Of a stretch of 64,000 nt of DNA, positions 45,296-57,411 are shown piece by piece. The translations under genes and the position numbers were made by a program. The stretch is from positions 2,516,001 through 2,580,000 of the forward strand of contig NZ_CP093379.1 of the NCBI RefSeq assembly GCF_022655595.1. Reading direction: 5' to 3'. The notes under the pieces were generated by a model. That model was given only the letters and a program-made list of their open reading frames with translations, did not search any database and was not told the DNA's origin. The number at the start of each line of letters is the position of its first letter. Positions within the stretch are counted from its first letter, which is position 1. This DNA comes from Ignatzschineria rhizosphaerae (GTDB lineage Bacteria; Pseudomonadota; Gammaproteobacteria; Cardiobacteriales; Wohlfahrtiimonadaceae).

Positions 45296-46333
45296 ATGCG
45301 GTTAAATTCCTATGAAGTGATTCCTGCACTACGAAATCATGGTTCAAGAGTTGCGGCGCTATTAGTGGCGGGGGATGAGCCTTATTTATCTTTAAATCTT
45401 GCTGATCAAGCTCGAGCATTTTGCCGTGAAAATGGTTTTCAGGAGCGAGAACTCTTTGAGGTTGATGGGAAGTTTGATTGGGGAAATTTTACAAGCTCAA
45501 CACAATCTTTGTCGCTCTTTTCAGAGAAAAAGATCATAGAGCTACGTTTTAATAATGTGCCCGATCGTAAAGCGCAAACAGCGCTAGAAGAGTATTTTAC
45601 TAATCCCCAAGAAGATCTCTTTTTATTAATCTCAACGCCGCAATTAAAAGCCGCGCAGCAAAAAGCAAAATGGGTCACGACAATTGATCAAGCTGGAATT
45701 GTTTCGATTCTCTATCCTCCTCGTGTGCATGAGTATCCTGGTTGGATCTTTAATGAAGCGAAAATGCGTGGCTTAAAATTAGAAAAAGAGGCCGTTGATC
45801 TATTGGCGCAAAATAATGAAGGGAATCTCTTTTCGGTGATTCAAGAATTAGATTATTTAACGCTCTATTATGGGGATCAGGTGATTTCAGCAGAGGAGCT
45901 TCGTAGTGCTTTAACGCAAAGCTCAAAATTTATCGCCTTTGATTTAAGTGATGCCATTTTAGAAGGAGATATTCTACGCATTAACCGTATTATTACGGCA
46001 TTTGAAGAGGAAGGAGAAGCGGCTACATTAGTCAATTATCTACTGCAAAAAGAGATCTCAACACTAGGTGAGATGTTATTAGAGCTTAGTAATGGCAAGA
46101 ATATGCAGCAAGTTCTCTCAAAAGTATGGCGTAATAAGCAACCCCTTTATCAGCAAGCGCTCTCTCGATTAAATCTACGAACTTGGAAAAATGTGATGAA
46201 GATGGTGGTACAGATTGATGGCGCGATTAAAGGACAGATTCGAGAAAACCCATGGAATGCTATTCGTCGTGTTGCATTTGCGCTATCTGGTCAAAGGCTG
46301 CTCTCCTTAAGTGCGATTCCTGTTGTAAAATAG
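45296..46333 (+). CDS. holA: DNA polymerase III delta subunit
   Basis: The 345-residue clamp-loader subunit opens the beta clamp. The sequence follows HolA: an N-terminal AALLVAGDEPYLSLNLADQARAFC region in place of an ATP site, then AMSLFS-like SLSLFSEKKIIELRF, and the NEGNLFSVIQELDYLTLYYG linker. In most gammaproteobacteria holA follows lptE, but no lptE is present upstream. scpB follows after about 80 bases. Confidence 0.93.
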   Translation: MRLNSYEVIPALRNHGSRVAALLVAGDEPYLSLNLADQARAFCRENGFQERELFEVDGKFDWGNFTSSTQSLSLFSEKKIIELRFNNVPDRKAQTALEEYFTNPQEDLFLLISTPQLKAAQQKAKWVTTIDQAGIVSILYPPRVHEYPGWIFNEAKMRGLKLEKEAVDLLAQNNEGNLFSVIQELDYLTLYYGDQVISAEELRSALTQSSKFIAFDLSDAILEGDILRINRIITAFEEEGEAATLVNYLLQKEISTLGEMLLELSNGKNMQQVLSKVWRNKQPLYQQALSRLNLRTWKNVMKMVVQIDGAIKGQIRENPWNAIRRVAFALSGQRLLSLSAIPVVK

Positions 46334-46412
46334 GCGATGAATATTTCATAGATAAGGGTCTTCGTGATCCAAACGATATACTTTAGACGAGATAGAGAGT
46401 AGCAATCTGTTG

Positions 46413-46991
46413 ATGAATACGCCTGAACATGAATTAAAAGTTTTATTAGAAGCGATCTTAATGGCCTCTGAAATGCCATTATCTTTGCGTGAGATCTTAA
46501 CTATTTTAGAAGGGGAATCTTACGCTGAGAGCGATATTATTCGGGCGCTTTTTGAGTTAGAAACTCAGTATCGAGAAGCCGCTGGTGGTATTGAATTAGT
46601 AGAAGTGGCTTCTGGTTGGCGTTTTCAAGTGCCGGAGCGTTTCTCTGCTTGGGTCGGCAAACTCTTTGAAGCAAGACAACAACGTTATAGTGCAGCTTTT
46701 TTTGAAACATTAGCATTAATTGCTTATCAGCAGCCGGTGACAAGAGGCGATATTGAAGCTGTTCGCGGCGTTGCGGTGAGTAGTAATATTATTAAGACGC
46801 TAGAAGATCGTGAATGGATTAAGGTTGTTGGGCGTAAAGAAGTGCCGGGTAGACCGATGCTCTATGCGACAACAGAGCAATTTTTAGATGATTTAAATTT
46901 AAAATCTTTAAAAGAATTACCACCTTTACCAGAGCTTGAAGCACTATTTAGTGAAGTGACGGAGAGTGACGAATCTGCTTTGGTGATTTAA
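46413..46991 (+). CDS. scpB: Segregation and condensation protein B
   Basis: The 192-residue winged-helix protein partners ScpA and Smc in chromosome condensation. It shows ELKVLLEAILMASEMPLSLREI at the N-terminus, ALIAYQQPVTRGDIEAVRGV, and the VGRKEVPGRPMLYATTEQFLDDLNLKSLKELPPLPEL ending typical of ScpB. scpA, normally just upstream, is missing here and replaced by holA. The start is the ATG at 46413; a TTG one codon earlier is in frame. Confidence 0.94.
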   Translation: MNTPEHELKVLLEAILMASEMPLSLREILTILEGESYAESDIIRALFELETQYREAAGGIELVEVASGWRFQVPERFSAWVGKLFEARQQRYSAAFFETLALIAYQQPVTRGDIEAVRGVAVSSNIIKTLEDREWIKVVGRKEVPGRPMLYATTEQFLDDLNLKSLKELPPLPELEALFSEVTESDESALVI

Positions 46992-47068
46992 GCCAAGTTA
47001 AGAGATCCCAGATATTCTTTATTCCAAAGATAGAAGCTATAGATTGTAGATAAGAGGAGATATTAGAG

Positions 47069-47371
47069 ATGACAAAGGCGAATATTTTATTATCACTCTT
47101 ATCATTTGTATTATTGCTCCTTTTAATTGCTTCTGCCTCAATGACGATAGGGGTAATGGTGGCGACCTCTTTGAAAGAAGATCCAAAATCATATGCCATT
47201 CCTTCCTATATCGTACGAGCCTCTAGATTAAATCTAGATCACGAAGCACAAACGGAATTAATGTCCTGTATGGAACGGGCAAAAGTCCTGCATATGTCAG
47301 AAGCAATCGCAAAATGTTTAGATCGTTATGATGATAAAGGTGCAGATAACGAAGTACCTGCACCTTTATAG
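47069..47371 (+). CDS. Hypothetical membrane-anchored protein, 100 residues
   Basis: I do not recognise this protein. It begins with a hydrophobic helix (LLSLLSFVLLLLLIASASMTIGVMV) that could be an uncleaved anchor or signal, followed by about 70 hydrophilic residues. Two cysteines (SCMERAK and KCLDRY, 20 residues apart) could form a disulfide. It has a good Shine-Dalgarno (GAGGAGA) and follows scpB in the same direction, so it is probably expressed. Confidence 0.65.
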   Translation: MTKANILLSLLSFVLLLLLIASASMTIGVMVATSLKEDPKSYAIPSYIVRASRLNLDHEAQTELMSCMERAKVLHMSEAIAKCLDRYDDKGADNEVPAPL

Positions 47372-47465
47372 ATAGTGGGATTTAAAAGCGGTGAAGATCA
47401 TCGTGATAAGTCAGATTAAGAGTTATTAAAACCTATTTAAACCTATTAACATCCATTAAATGGCA

Positions 47466-48089
47466 TCAAAAATAATCTCTAATCTGTCCAAAAATCAGAA
47501 TTCCGGCGATCACAACCATTAAAATGCCGGAAACACGGCTAATTATTTCAGCGGCTAAAGGCCTTGTTTGTAATACGGTTTGTGAGCCATATCCTACGAG
47601 TGAGTAGACGATAAAGCTACTAAAAATATGGATTAACCCTAAGAGAATGAGTTGAATCGAGAGATCCCAAGAAGAGTTAGGATCGGTAAATTGAGGTAAA
47701 AGCGCTAAGAAGAGCAATAAGACTTTAGGGTTTAAGCCGCTGACAAAAAATCCTTTGATGGCCCAGCTTTTAGAAGAGCTGATATCAGTCATTGCTGCAC
47801 TACTGGGGCGAGAAGGTGAGCGAACTAATCCAATTCCTAGCCAAAGAAGGTAAGCCGCACCAAACATAGTAATCGAGAGCATAATCATCGGGTTTTTCGC
47901 AAGAATCGCACCGATTCCAAGAGCAACAATAATGGTTGCAAGAAAATGGCCCATTAGCATGCCTGAAACGGCAGGGAGTACCACTTTGCCACGAATCCCC
48001 GCGGAGATCGCATATGCCCAATCTGCACCGGGGGTCATGACAAAGAGAAATGATACTGTCCAAAATGTTAATAAAACGCCGAAATCCAT
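47466..48089 (-). CDS. LysE/RhtB family amino-acid exporter
   Basis: The 207-residue protein has six predicted helices and the family start FWTVSFLFVMTPGADWAYAISAGIRGK, followed by GHFLATIIVALGIGAIL and GFFVSGLNPKVLLLFLALLPQF. It exports an amino acid or related compound. It is divergent from an Lrp-type regulator, the classical arrangement in which the regulator senses the exported amino acid. Confidence 0.92.
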   Translation of the reverse strand: MDFGVLLTFWTVSFLFVMTPGADWAYAISAGIRGKVVLPAVSGMLMGHFLATIIVALGIGAILAKNPMIMLSITMFGAAYLLWLGIGLVRSPSRPSSAAMTDISSSKSWAIKGFFVSGLNPKVLLLFLALLPQFTDPNSSWDLSIQLILLGLIHIFSSFIVYSLVGYGSQTVLQTRPLAAEIISRVSGILMVVIAGILIFGQIRDYF

Positions 48090-48238
48090 CTCAATAAACT
48101 CACTTTTCCTAAATAACTATTAAAAATTAGAATAATCTTCTATTAGAAGTGTTAACGTTAGAAATAATAGCGTTTCTTAGGGAGGATTTTCTTCCAAAGT
48201 TGCTTCAATTTATATGAATTATGAGTGGAATCTTCTAT

Positions 48239-48694
48239 ATGGACATCATTGATAAAAAAATTCTTTCATCCCTTCAAAAAGCGGGAAGAATGTCGATTAC
48301 CGATCTGGCAAATGAGGTTGGTTTAAGTCTCTCTCCTTGTCATAGACGCGTCAAGCAACTAGAGGATTCAGGTGCCATAAAGGGATATACGGCGCAGCTT
48401 GATCCTTGTAAAATTGGTCTACAATTTTCCGCTATTGTTTTTATTCAATTAAAGACAGGGGATAATGATTCCATTGAAAAGTTAGAAAATGCCCTTATTG
48501 ATATTCCTGAAATCGTCCAAGCACAAAGATTGTTTGGGGATCCTGATTATATGCTTCATGTTGTTGCTAAGAGTCTTGAAGATTTTCAAAAATTATATGA
48601 TGGTAAGCTCTCAAAGATCCCCAGTATTTTACGTTTAACCTCGACGATTGTGATGAAGAATATTATTGCTGAGCGAAATTTCCCGATCTGGTAG
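48239..48694 (+). CDS. Lrp/AsnC family transcriptional regulator
   Basis: The 151-residue protein has an N-terminal helix-turn-helix (DIIDKKILSSLQKAGRMSITDLANEVGLSLSPCHRRVKQLE) and a C-terminal RAM ligand-binding domain ending in the IVQAQRLFGDPDYMLHVV region. The start at 48239 gives the usual MDxIDKKIL opening; six more residues are possible from 48221. It is divergent from the LysE exporter and probably controls it. Confidence 0.92.
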   Translation: MDIIDKKILSSLQKAGRMSITDLANEVGLSLSPCHRRVKQLEDSGAIKGYTAQLDPCKIGLQFSAIVFIQLKTGDNDSIEKLENALIDIPEIVQAQRLFGDPDYMLHVVAKSLEDFQKLYDGKLSKIPSILRLTSTIVMKNIIAERNFPIW

Positions 48695-48797
48695 GAAGAG
48701 ATGTTTATCGCTTTATAGGAATATTCATAGAAAAACCTTAATAACTTCTTTGATTCCTTTATACTAACCCTCTTACTTAGCTATAGAATGAGTGATT

Positions 48798-50087
48798 ATG
48801 TTTAGACCTTTACCGCTATTTATCGGCTTACGTTATACCGCTGCTAAACGGAAGAATAACTTTATCTCTTTTATCTCATTTGTCTCAATTGGGGGAATTG
48901 CACTGGGTGTGATGACCATGATTGTTGTGCTCTCTGTGATGAATGGTTTTCAAAAAGAGGTGGCAGAGCGAAGTATTGCCATGGCTTTTCATAATCAGAT
49001 TTTAAGTGAAGAGAAAGGATATATTGAAGATTGGCAGACATTAATGACTGTTTCCGATCAACAAGAAAATGTTATTGGTAGTGCGCCTTTTATTGAAGGG
49101 CAAGGGCTCATTAATTCATCCGGAACGATGTTGCCGGTGAAGGTCTATGGGATTGATCCTGTTTATGAACCTAAAGTCTCTCCTATTGCAGAAAGTATTA
49201 CGATTTGGAATGAAGAGAAGGGGCAATATGAAGCCGGCACTTTTGAGGTGCTCAATGAAGCGCCTTTTAGTGTGATGATTAGCCGTGATATGGCAAATCG
49301 CTTGGGACTTAATGTGGGCGATTATATCTCTGTGATTACATCCGATATTAATGTGACGGTTGCCGGCGTTGCGCCGCGCATGAAGCGCTTAAAAATTGCA
49401 GGGCTCTTTAGAGCCGGCGTTTATGAGTATGATATTAGTAATGTCTTTATGAATATTAAGGATGCCGGTATTCTCTACCGCGTCCCTAAAGATGCCGTCA
49501 CGGGGGTTCGTTTAAAATTAGAGGATCCGATGAAAGCGCGTGAAACTGCTTATTATTTGCAGGTAAAACCGGAGATAGTGGATAATTATGGCGTTTATAC
49601 TTGGGTGAATCAGTTTGCCGCACTCTTTAAAATGATTGAGATTGAAAAGATCTCCATGTTCTTAATTATGAGCTTAATCGTCGCAGTTGCCGTATTTAAT
49701 GTGGTTTCAATGTTAGTGATGGTTGTCACAGAAAAACAATCGGAGATCGCAATTTTAAGGACTTTGGGAATGCCGCCTCGTAAAATTATGGCAATCTTTA
49801 TGGTGCAAGGAACATTTATTGGCTTTTTTGGCGCAGCAATTGGGATTATCTTAGGCTTATTGATCGCCTTTAATGTGGCAGATATTGTGAAATGGATTGA
49901 AGGATTAGTGGGGAAAACACTCTTTGAGCCAAGCATTTATCCTATTTCCGAAATTCCATCGATAGTGCTTTTTTCAGATGTGGCTACGATCTCTGGTATT
50001 GCCTTTATTTTAGCGAGCTTAGCAACGCTTTATCCTGCATGGAAAGCATCTAGAACCCAACCTGCGGAGGCGCTGCGTTATGAGTAA
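48798..50087 (+). CDS. lolC: Lipoprotein-releasing ABC transporter permease LolC/E (possibly LolF)
   Basis: The 429-residue permease has four helices around a large periplasmic domain and the opening PLFIGLRYTAAKRKNNFISFISFVSIGGIALGVM shared by LolC and LolE. The C-terminal FtsX region reads MVVTEKQSEIAILRTLGMPPRKIMAIFM. Only one such permease precedes lolD and no lolE follows, so the transporter may use a homodimer (LolF type), as in some gammaproteobacteria. It overlaps lolD by eight bases. The ATG at 48798 is preferred over a GTG two codons earlier. Confidence 0.92.
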   Translation: MFRPLPLFIGLRYTAAKRKNNFISFISFVSIGGIALGVMTMIVVLSVMNGFQKEVAERSIAMAFHNQILSEEKGYIEDWQTLMTVSDQQENVIGSAPFIEGQGLINSSGTMLPVKVYGIDPVYEPKVSPIAESITIWNEEKGQYEAGTFEVLNEAPFSVMISRDMANRLGLNVGDYISVITSDINVTVAGVAPRMKRLKIAGLFRAGVYEYDISNVFMNIKDAGILYRVPKDAVTGVRLKLEDPMKARETAYYLQVKPEIVDNYGVYTWVNQFAALFKMIEIEKISMFLIMSLIVAVAVFNVVSMLVMVVTEKQSEIAILRTLGMPPRKIMAIFMVQGTFIGFFGAAIGIILGLLIAFNVADIVKWIEGLVGKTLFEPSIYPISEIPSIVLFSDVATISGIAFILASLATLYPAWKASRTQPAEALRYE

Positions 50088-50775
50088 TATTGTCTTAGAT
50101 GTCCAAAACATCTCTAAATCTTTTATTGATCAAAAACATGAGATTACGATCTTTAAAGATTTAAGCTTCCAAATAAAAAAAGGGGATCGTATTGCGATTG
50201 TAGGGGCATCAGGTGCCGGCAAGAGTACTTTAATGCATGTGATTTCAGGGTTAGATAAGCCAACAAGTGGCGATATCTACTTAAACGGGCATCATTTTAA
50301 TAAAGAGTCTGAGGCAAAAAGGGGTTATCTTCGTAATGAGTACTTGGGCTTTATCTATCAGTTTCATCATCTATTGCCGGAGTTTTCCGCGCTTGATAAT
50401 GTGGCGCTCCCTTTAGTTATTGGCGGCGGAGATATTCGAGAAGCGCGTGCTGAGGCGGAGCTATTATTAGGTCGGGTCGGTTTATCACATCGTTTAACGC
50501 ATCATCCTGGGAAGCTTTCAGGCGGGGAGCGCCAGCGAGTTGCGATTGCAAGAGCCCTTGTCACAAAGCCATCGGCAGTATTAGCTGATGAGCCAACAGG
50601 AAACTTAGATGAAGAGAATGCACACGCAATTTTTGATTTAATGTGTGAGATTAATGATGAAGTAGGAACCTCATTAATTGTTGTAACGCACGATAACTCC
50701 CTTGCTCGCAAGATGGATCAATGCTGGCGTTTACAAGATTTAAAATTAACGCATCTTGAGCGCTCTGACATTTAG
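50080..50775 (+). CDS. lolD: Lipoprotein-releasing ABC transporter ATPase LolD
   Basis: The 231-residue ATPase energises release of outer-membrane lipoproteins to LolA. Walker A is GASGAGKST, the signature is LSGGERQRVAIARAL, Walker B is VLADEPTGNLD, and the Q-loop is GFIYQFHHLLPEF, with the FHHLLPEFSALDN wording of LolD. The start overlaps the lolC end. Confidence 0.96.
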   Translation: MSNIVLDVQNISKSFIDQKHEITIFKDLSFQIKKGDRIAIVGASGAGKSTLMHVISGLDKPTSGDIYLNGHHFNKESEAKRGYLRNEYLGFIYQFHHLLPEFSALDNVALPLVIGGGDIREARAEAELLLGRVGLSHRLTHHPGKLSGGERQRVAIARALVTKPSAVLADEPTGNLDEENAHAIFDLMCEINDEVGTSLIVVTHDNSLARKMDQCWRLQDLKLTHLERSDI

Positions 50776-50834
50776 CGCATCTTTAGACATAATCATGGTG
50801 TAATAGCCATATCATTTAAATATATAAATATGGT

Positions 50835-50883
50835 AGAGTCACCAACCTTCATTAATAAGTGAGGCTGTGGTTGGTGAGACTCT
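50835..50883 (+). other. Bulged hairpin in the dedA leader
   Basis: AGAGTC+ACCAACC (50835-50847) pairs with GGTTGGT (50869-50875) and GACTCT (50878-50883), with a 2-base bulge and a 21-base loop. ATTTT follows. It may be the lolD terminator or a structured leader, since the dedA ATG is only 17 bases away and AGAGG lies between. Confidence 0.6.
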
Positions 50884-50899
50884 ATTTTAGAGGTAACAG

Positions 50900-51571
50900 A
50901 TGGATTGGTTGATGCAGATTGTTGATATTTTTTTGCATATTGATGATTACTTAGAGATCATCGTTGCACAATATGGTGCTTGGATCTATGCGATATTAAT
51001 ATTAATAGTCTTTTGTGAAACAGGATTAGTTGTCACGCCATTTTTACCCGGTGATTCTCTTCTTTTTGCCGCAGGAGCGCTTGCTGCAATGGGATTAATG
51101 AATATCTGGTTGCTCTTTTTTAGTCTGTTAATTGCCGCGATTATTGGAGATGCGGTAAATTACCAAATTGGAAAACATTTAGGGATTAAACCTTTTAAAG
51201 AGGATGCAAAAATCTTTAAATTGAAGTATCTTCAAAAGACAGAAGAATTTTATGAGCGTCATGGTGGTAAGACAATTATTTTGGCGCGTTTTATCCCCAT
51301 CGTTCGTACCTTCGCACCATTTGTCGCCGGAGCAAGTTTAATGTGCTATCGCCGCTTTGGTTTTTATAATGTGACAGGTGCGCTACTTTGGACGGCAAGT
51401 ATGCTTGGGGCGGGTTTCTTTTTTGGAACAACGCCGATAGTGCAGGAGAATTTTTCTTTAATTGTTCTTGGGATTGTTTTTGTCTCCGCATTGCCAGTTG
51501 GCATTGAGATTTTGAAAGCAATAATTGCAAAATATCGAAATAAAGTTGCACAAGCGAAAGATAAAGAATAA
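50900..51571 (+). CDS. DedA family membrane protein
   Basis: The 223-residue protein has the DedA (SNARE-associated/VTT) layout: [39 protein letters not shown] and the [20 protein letters not shown] motif with conserved arginines. DedA proteins such as YqjA and YghB are membrane flippases for lipid carriers like undecaprenyl phosphate and support proton-motive force and division. The start follows AGAGGTAAC at good spacing. Confidence 0.92.
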   Translation: MDWLMQIVDIFLHIDDYLEIIVAQYGAWIYAILILIVFCETGLVVTPFLPGDSLLFAAGALAAMGLMNIWLLFFSLLIAAIIGDAVNYQIGKHLGIKPFKEDAKIFKLKYLQKTEEFYERHGGKTIILARFIPIVRTFAPFVAGASLMCYRRFGFYNVTGALLWTASMLGAGFFFGTTPIVQENFSLIVLGIVFVSALPVGIEILKAIIAKYRNKVAQAKDKE

Positions 51572-51759
51572 ACTTTTGCTAATCTGAGTCTATCTTCCAT
51601 TTCTATTTTTTATGTAAGCCCAAAGGTTAACAAGACGTAAACAAGACGGCTTTTTAGGGAAATGCGGGGGCGAAAAGCCCGAATATCCACGAATTACATC
51701 ATCTTTTACATTCTAAACATGTTTAGAAAACTTTCTTATACTTTTAATAAAATCAATCT

Positions 51760-53016
51760 ATGAATCTAACAGAATTAAAACAGAAAACTGCTCAAGAGTT
51801 AGTTGTTATTGCAGAAGAACTCAATATTCAGGGTTTAATGCGCGCTAAAAAACATGAGCTTATCTTTGCGATTTTACAAGAACAAGCTGATAAAGGTGGC
51901 GAAGTCATTGGCGATGGCGTTCTTGAAGTTCTTAATGATGGCTACGGCTTTTTACGCGGTGTAGATAGCTCCTTCTTAGCAGGACCTGATGATGTTTATA
52001 TCAGCCCATCTCAGATCAGACGTTTTAATCTTCGCACAGGAGATACCGTTTCAGGTGTGATTCGGGCTCCTAAAGATAATGAAAAATATTTTGCGTTAGT
52101 GAAGATTAATGAAGTGAACTACGAGCCGATTGGTAAAAATCGCCGTAAAATTGCTTTTGAAAACTTAACGCCTATCCACCCAAATGAGCCATTAAAAATG
52201 GAGCTTGGAAATGGATCAAGTGAAGATATCACAGCAAGAATGATTGATATCGTCGCGCCGATTGGTAAAGGGCAACGTAGTATGATTGTGGCGCCGCCAA
52301 AAGCGGGTAAAACGATTATGATGCAAAATATCGCACAATCAATTGCGATTAATCATCCTGAAGCTTATCTTATCGTTCTTTTAATTGATGAGCGCCCTGA
52401 AGAGGTGACAGAGATGCAGCGCCTTGTAAAAGGGGATGTGGTTGCTTCAACCTTTGATGAACCTGCGCTTCGTCACGTACAAGTTGCCGAGATGGTGATT
52501 GAAAAAGCTCGCCGTTTAGTGGAGCATGGCCGTGATGTTGTGATTCTTCTTGACTCAATGACGCGTTTAGCGCGTGCTTATAACACTGTCGTGCCATCTT
52601 CGGGTAAAGTGCTCTCTGGTGGGGTTGATGCCAATGCGCTTCACCGCCCAAAACGTTTCTTTGGTGCGGCGCGTAATATTGAAAATGGCGGAAGCTTAAC
52701 GATTATTGCAACAGCCATGGTTGATACGGGCTCGAAAATGGATGAAGTGATCTTTGAAGAGTTTAAGGGAACGGGTAACTCTGAGATCCAATTAGATCGC
52801 CGTATTGCGGAAAAACGTATTTTCCCAGCAATCAACGTGAATAAATCAGGAACGCGTCGTGAAGAGTTATTGATGAATCCTGAAGAATTACAAAAAATGT
52901 GGATTTTACGTAAGTTAATTCACCCAATGGATGAAATTGAGGCTGCTGAGTTTGTGCTTGATCGCATGCGCGAAACGAAGACAAATGCAGAATTCTTCCA
53001 AATGATGAAAGGTTAA
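51760..53016 (+). CDS. rho: Transcription termination factor Rho
   Basis: The 418-residue hexameric helicase is one residue off the E. coli length. It has the N-terminal Rho domain ([21 protein letters not shown]), the RNA-binding GYGFLRG cold-shock-like fold, Walker A PPKAGKT, the Q-loop [10 protein letters not shown] and the R-loop [21 protein letters not shown]-rich leader of about 190 bases (51572-51759) may allow autogenous control, known for E. coli rho. No insertion domain is present. Confidence 0.97.
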   Translation: MNLTELKQKTAQELVVIAEELNIQGLMRAKKHELIFAILQEQADKGGEVIGDGVLEVLNDGYGFLRGVDSSFLAGPDDVYISPSQIRRFNLRTGDTVSGVIRAPKDNEKYFALVKINEVNYEPIGKNRRKIAFENLTPIHPNEPLKMELGNGSSEDITARMIDIVAPIGKGQRSMIVAPPKAGKTIMMQNIAQSIAINHPEAYLIVLLIDERPEEVTEMQRLVKGDVVASTFDEPALRHVQVAEMVIEKARRLVEHGRDVVILLDSMTRLARAYNTVVPSSGKVLSGGVDANALHRPKRFFGAARNIENGGSLTIIATAMVDTGSKMDEVIFEEFKGTGNSEIQLDRRIAEKRIFPAINVNKSGTRREELLMNPEELQKMWILRKLIHPMDEIEAAEFVLDRMRETKTNAEFFQMMKG

Positions 53017-53168
53017 GAAATTAAAGGGCTGCTGAAAAATTTGCAAAGAATGGGGGTTTGCAGTAAAATCCCCATCTTGATTATTTTTTAATGCAGACCA
53101 CTTTTGATTGACGAATCTTAAGAGCATTGAGAGATAGGCCAATAACATTAATTAATGGATAAATTATT

Positions 53169-53411
53169 ATGTCAAAAGAAAACCAAATCAATTATCGCCC
53201 AGTTGTGTTCCAAGACGCATCGAGCGATTTCGCAATTTTAACTCGTTCAACAATCGCAACTAAAGACACAATCAAATGGGAAGATGGTAATGAGTACCCA
53301 TTAGTGCGTATGGAAGTTACTTCTGCATCACACCCATTCTTCACAGGTCAACAAAATATTCTTGACGCTGAAGGTCGTGTTGATCGCTTCCGTAAAAAAT
53401 ACGGTCGTTAA
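53169..53411 (+). CDS. rpmE2: Ribosomal protein bL31, zinc-free type B
   Basis: The 80-residue protein lacks the zinc-binding cysteines of type A L31 and has the type B pattern [49 protein letters not shown]. Zinc-independent bL31 replaces the zinc form under zinc shortage in many bacteria, usually under Zur; no clear Zur box was seen, but a spacer of about 150 bases from rho leaves room. Confidence 0.95.
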   Translation: MSKENQINYRPVVFQDASSDFAILTRSTIATKDTIKWEDGNEYPLVRMEVTSASHPFFTGQQNILDAEGRVDRFRKKYGR

Positions 53412-53443
53412 TTTTCGTGAACGAAGCAATTGGTATTTAAAAG

Positions 53444-53475
53444 AAAAGCATCTCTATCTGAGATGCTTTTTTTTT
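53444..53475 (+). terminator. Terminator after rpmE2
   Basis: An 11-bp stem (AAAAGCATCTC 53444-53454 with its complement 53460-53470) with a 5-base loop and T run. Confidence 0.93.
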
Positions 53476-53517
53476 GAAAATTATTTTCTACGTCTCTCTT
53501 ATTGGGAATAAATTTTC

Positions 53518-54549
53518 ATGTTAAAAAATATTATTCAAAAAATTTTGTTTAAGATCGATCCTGAAAAATCTCATGAGCTCTCATTTACCGGTATTCGTTT
53601 ATTGAGTAAACTCCCTTTTTTACAAAAGCGGTTGATTGATCCTGATAATATTTTAGAAGATCCAAGACTTGCGCGAGAGGTCTTTGGACTCAAGTTTAAG
53701 CATCCTGTGGGATTAGCTGCGGGCTTTGATAAGGATGCAAAGCTTTATAAAGAGCTTGGGCAGTTAGGTTTCTCTTTTGTGGAAATCGGGACAGTGACGC
53801 CAAAGGGGCAATCTGGAAATCCCCGAAAACGCTTATTTAGATTAGTGGAAGATTTTGCCATTATTAATCGAATGGGATTTAATAATGATGGCGTTGAAGC
53901 GGCAAAAATACGCTTACTCAAACGAGAGAAAGGTTTAATTATTGGCGGTAATATTGGGAAGAATAAAATTACGCCTAACGATAAAGCGGTAGAAGATTAT
54001 CTCGCCTGTTTTGAAGCACTTTTTGAGGTGGTTGATTATTTTGTCGTCAATGTCAGTTCGCCTAATACTCCAAATTTACGAGATCTCCAAGAGAAAGCCC
54101 CACTTTTAGCACTTCTTAAATCTTTACAAGCACAAAACCTGCAACATGAGAATCCTAAGCCTATTTTACTTAAAATAGCGCCAGATTTATCTGAGTCCCA
54201 ATTAAAAGAGATTGTTGAAATTATTGATGAATCTCATATCGCCGGCATTATTGCGACAAATACAACCATTCAAAGAGAGGGATTAAAGTCTCAAGATCGT
54301 GATGAAATGGGGGGATTGAGCGGTGCACCCTTAACAAAAAGATCATTAGAGGTTGTGCGTTTTTTAGCAAAAGAGAGTGGGGGAAGATTCCCTATTATAG
54401 GGGTTGGTGGAATTATGAGCACAAAAGATGCTTTAGATCAGCTCGATGCTGGCGCTTCTCTGGTGCAATTATATAGCGGATTTATTTATGAAGGGCCTCA
54501 GTTAATAGAAGAAATTAACAGGGCGCTATTAACGCGATTAGAAAATTGA
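53518..54549 (+). CDS. pyrD: Dihydroorotate dehydrogenase (quinone), class 2
   Basis: The 343-residue FMN enzyme oxidises dihydroorotate at the membrane with ubiquinone as acceptor. Class 2 features are the N-terminal membrane-associating helix ([15 protein letters not shown]), [39 protein letters not shown] with the catalytic Ser, and the C-terminal [27 protein letters not shown]. It stands apart from pyrF-pyrE. Confidence 0.96.
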   Translation: MLKNIIQKILFKIDPEKSHELSFTGIRLLSKLPFLQKRLIDPDNILEDPRLAREVFGLKFKHPVGLAAGFDKDAKLYKELGQLGFSFVEIGTVTPKGQSGNPRKRLFRLVEDFAIINRMGFNNDGVEAAKIRLLKREKGLIIGGNIGKNKITPNDKAVEDYLACFEALFEVVDYFVVNVSSPNTPNLRDLQEKAPLLALLKSLQAQNLQHENPKPILLKIAPDLSESQLKEIVEIIDESHIAGIIATNTTIQREGLKSQDRDEMGGLSGAPLTKRSLEVVRFLAKESGGRFPIIGVGGIMSTKDALDQLDAGASLVQLYSGFIYEGPQLIEEINRALLTRLEN

Positions 54550-54710
54550 ATCACCTAGTAACCTTAAAGCCTATTTTAAATTGGCATTTAATGTACTAAG
54601 ATGGACGGATCACATTATTTATCTCAAGTTTGAGTTTTTTTATTAAATGGCTAATGTAGAGCATCTTTTGAAAGAAAGGATGTGTAAGCAGACAGCTGGA
54701 GGAAAGAAGT

Positions 54711-55988
54711 ATGAGTACAAAAGATACTGTTACCTTTAAAAATAATAGAACCGGTCATGAAGCTGAGTTTCCAATCTTGGATTCAGTTTACGGTAACTCT
54801 GTTATTGATATCGCAAGACTAAACAGCGACATGTCGATGTTCAGCTATGACCCAGGTTATGTATCAACGGCGAGCTGTGAAAGTGCAATCACTTACCTAG
54901 ATGGTGATAAAGGTGAATTGCTCTATCGTGGTTATCCTATTGAGCAACTTGCTGAGAAGAAAGATTACCTTGATGTTGCTTATCTTCTTTGGAATGGTGA
55001 GCTTCCTGATGCAGGACAATCAAAAGAGTTCAAAGAGATCATCATGACGCATTCATTAATGCATGAAAACATGAAGAGCTTCCTTCAAGGTTTCCGTTAT
55101 GACTCTCATCCAATGGCGATGTTAGTAGGATCAGTTGCATCGATGGCAGGTTTCTACCACGACAAGATGAATATTTTTGATCCAGAGCACCGCATGATTA
55201 TCGCGCATCGTTTAATTTCAAAAATGCCAACGATTGCGGCAGCTGCTTATAAGCATGGTCAAGGTCAACCAATCCGTTACCCACGCAATGATCATTCATA
55301 CGCTGGTAACTTCTTACAAATGATGTTCTCAACACCATGTGCGGATTACGAAGTAGATCCGGTTGCTGAAAAAGCGATTGATGTTCTCTTCACACTTCAC
55401 GCAGACCATGAGCAAAACGCATCAACATCAACTGTGCGTTTAGCAGGTTCATCAGGCGCTGATCCATTTACAGCAATTGCTTCAGGTATCGCATCACTTT
55501 GGGGACCATCACACGGTGGTGCTAACGAAGCTGTGCTTGTAATGCTTGAAGAGATCGGTCATGTAAGCAATATCGAGAAATTTGTTGCAAAAGCAAAAGA
55601 CAAAAATGATCCATTCCGCTTAATGGGCTTTGGTCACCGTGTTTACAAGAACTTTGACCCACGTGCACGTATCATTAAAGGTATTGCTGACCAAGTTCTT
55701 GCGAAATATGGTAACGATCCATTAATGGAGATTGCGGTGAAACTTGAAGAGATTGCACTTAAAGATGAATACTTCATCGAGCGTAAACTCTATCCAAACG
55801 TCGACTTCTACTCAGGTATTATCTATAAAGCATTAGGTATTCCTGTTGAGATGTTCACGCCAATGTTTGCAATTGCCCGTACAAGTGGATGGATTAGCCA
55901 TTGGGCAGAGATGATTGCAGATCCTAAGATGAAGATTGGTCGTCCACGTCAACGTTATATCGGACCAAAAATTCGCGATATTAAGTAA
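54711..55988 (+). CDS. gltA: Citrate synthase (type II)
   Basis: The 425-residue enzyme condenses acetyl-CoA and oxaloacetate. It has the long gammaproteobacterial N-terminus ([61 protein letters not shown]) and active-site motifs [39 protein letters not shown] and VDFYSG. The length and N-terminal domain separate it from PrpC. GGAGG lies just upstream. Confidence 0.97.
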   Translation: MSTKDTVTFKNNRTGHEAEFPILDSVYGNSVIDIARLNSDMSMFSYDPGYVSTASCESAITYLDGDKGELLYRGYPIEQLAEKKDYLDVAYLLWNGELPDAGQSKEFKEIIMTHSLMHENMKSFLQGFRYDSHPMAMLVGSVASMAGFYHDKMNIFDPEHRMIIAHRLISKMPTIAAAAYKHGQGQPIRYPRNDHSYAGNFLQMMFSTPCADYEVDPVAEKAIDVLFTLHADHEQNASTSTVRLAGSSGADPFTAIASGIASLWGPSHGGANEAVLVMLEEIGHVSNIEKFVAKAKDKNDPFRLMGFGHRVYKNFDPRARIIKGIADQVLAKYGNDPLMEIAVKLEEIALKDEYFIERKLYPNVDFYSGIIYKALGIPVEMFTPMFAIARTSGWISHWAEMIADPKMKIGRPRQRYIGPKIRDIK

Positions 55989-56040
55989 ATAGATTGATCC
56001 TCAAAGTTGATCTTTGAGTCATTCCGATAAATAATAGGGA

Positions 56041-57387
<1,347 letters not shown>

Positions 57388-57411
57388 GTAACCCTCTAAA
57401 ATAAGTTATAA

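Noticed and set aside
53169..53411. Zinc-type ribosomal protein L31
   Set aside because: The CxxC cysteines are missing and the sequence follows the type B form.
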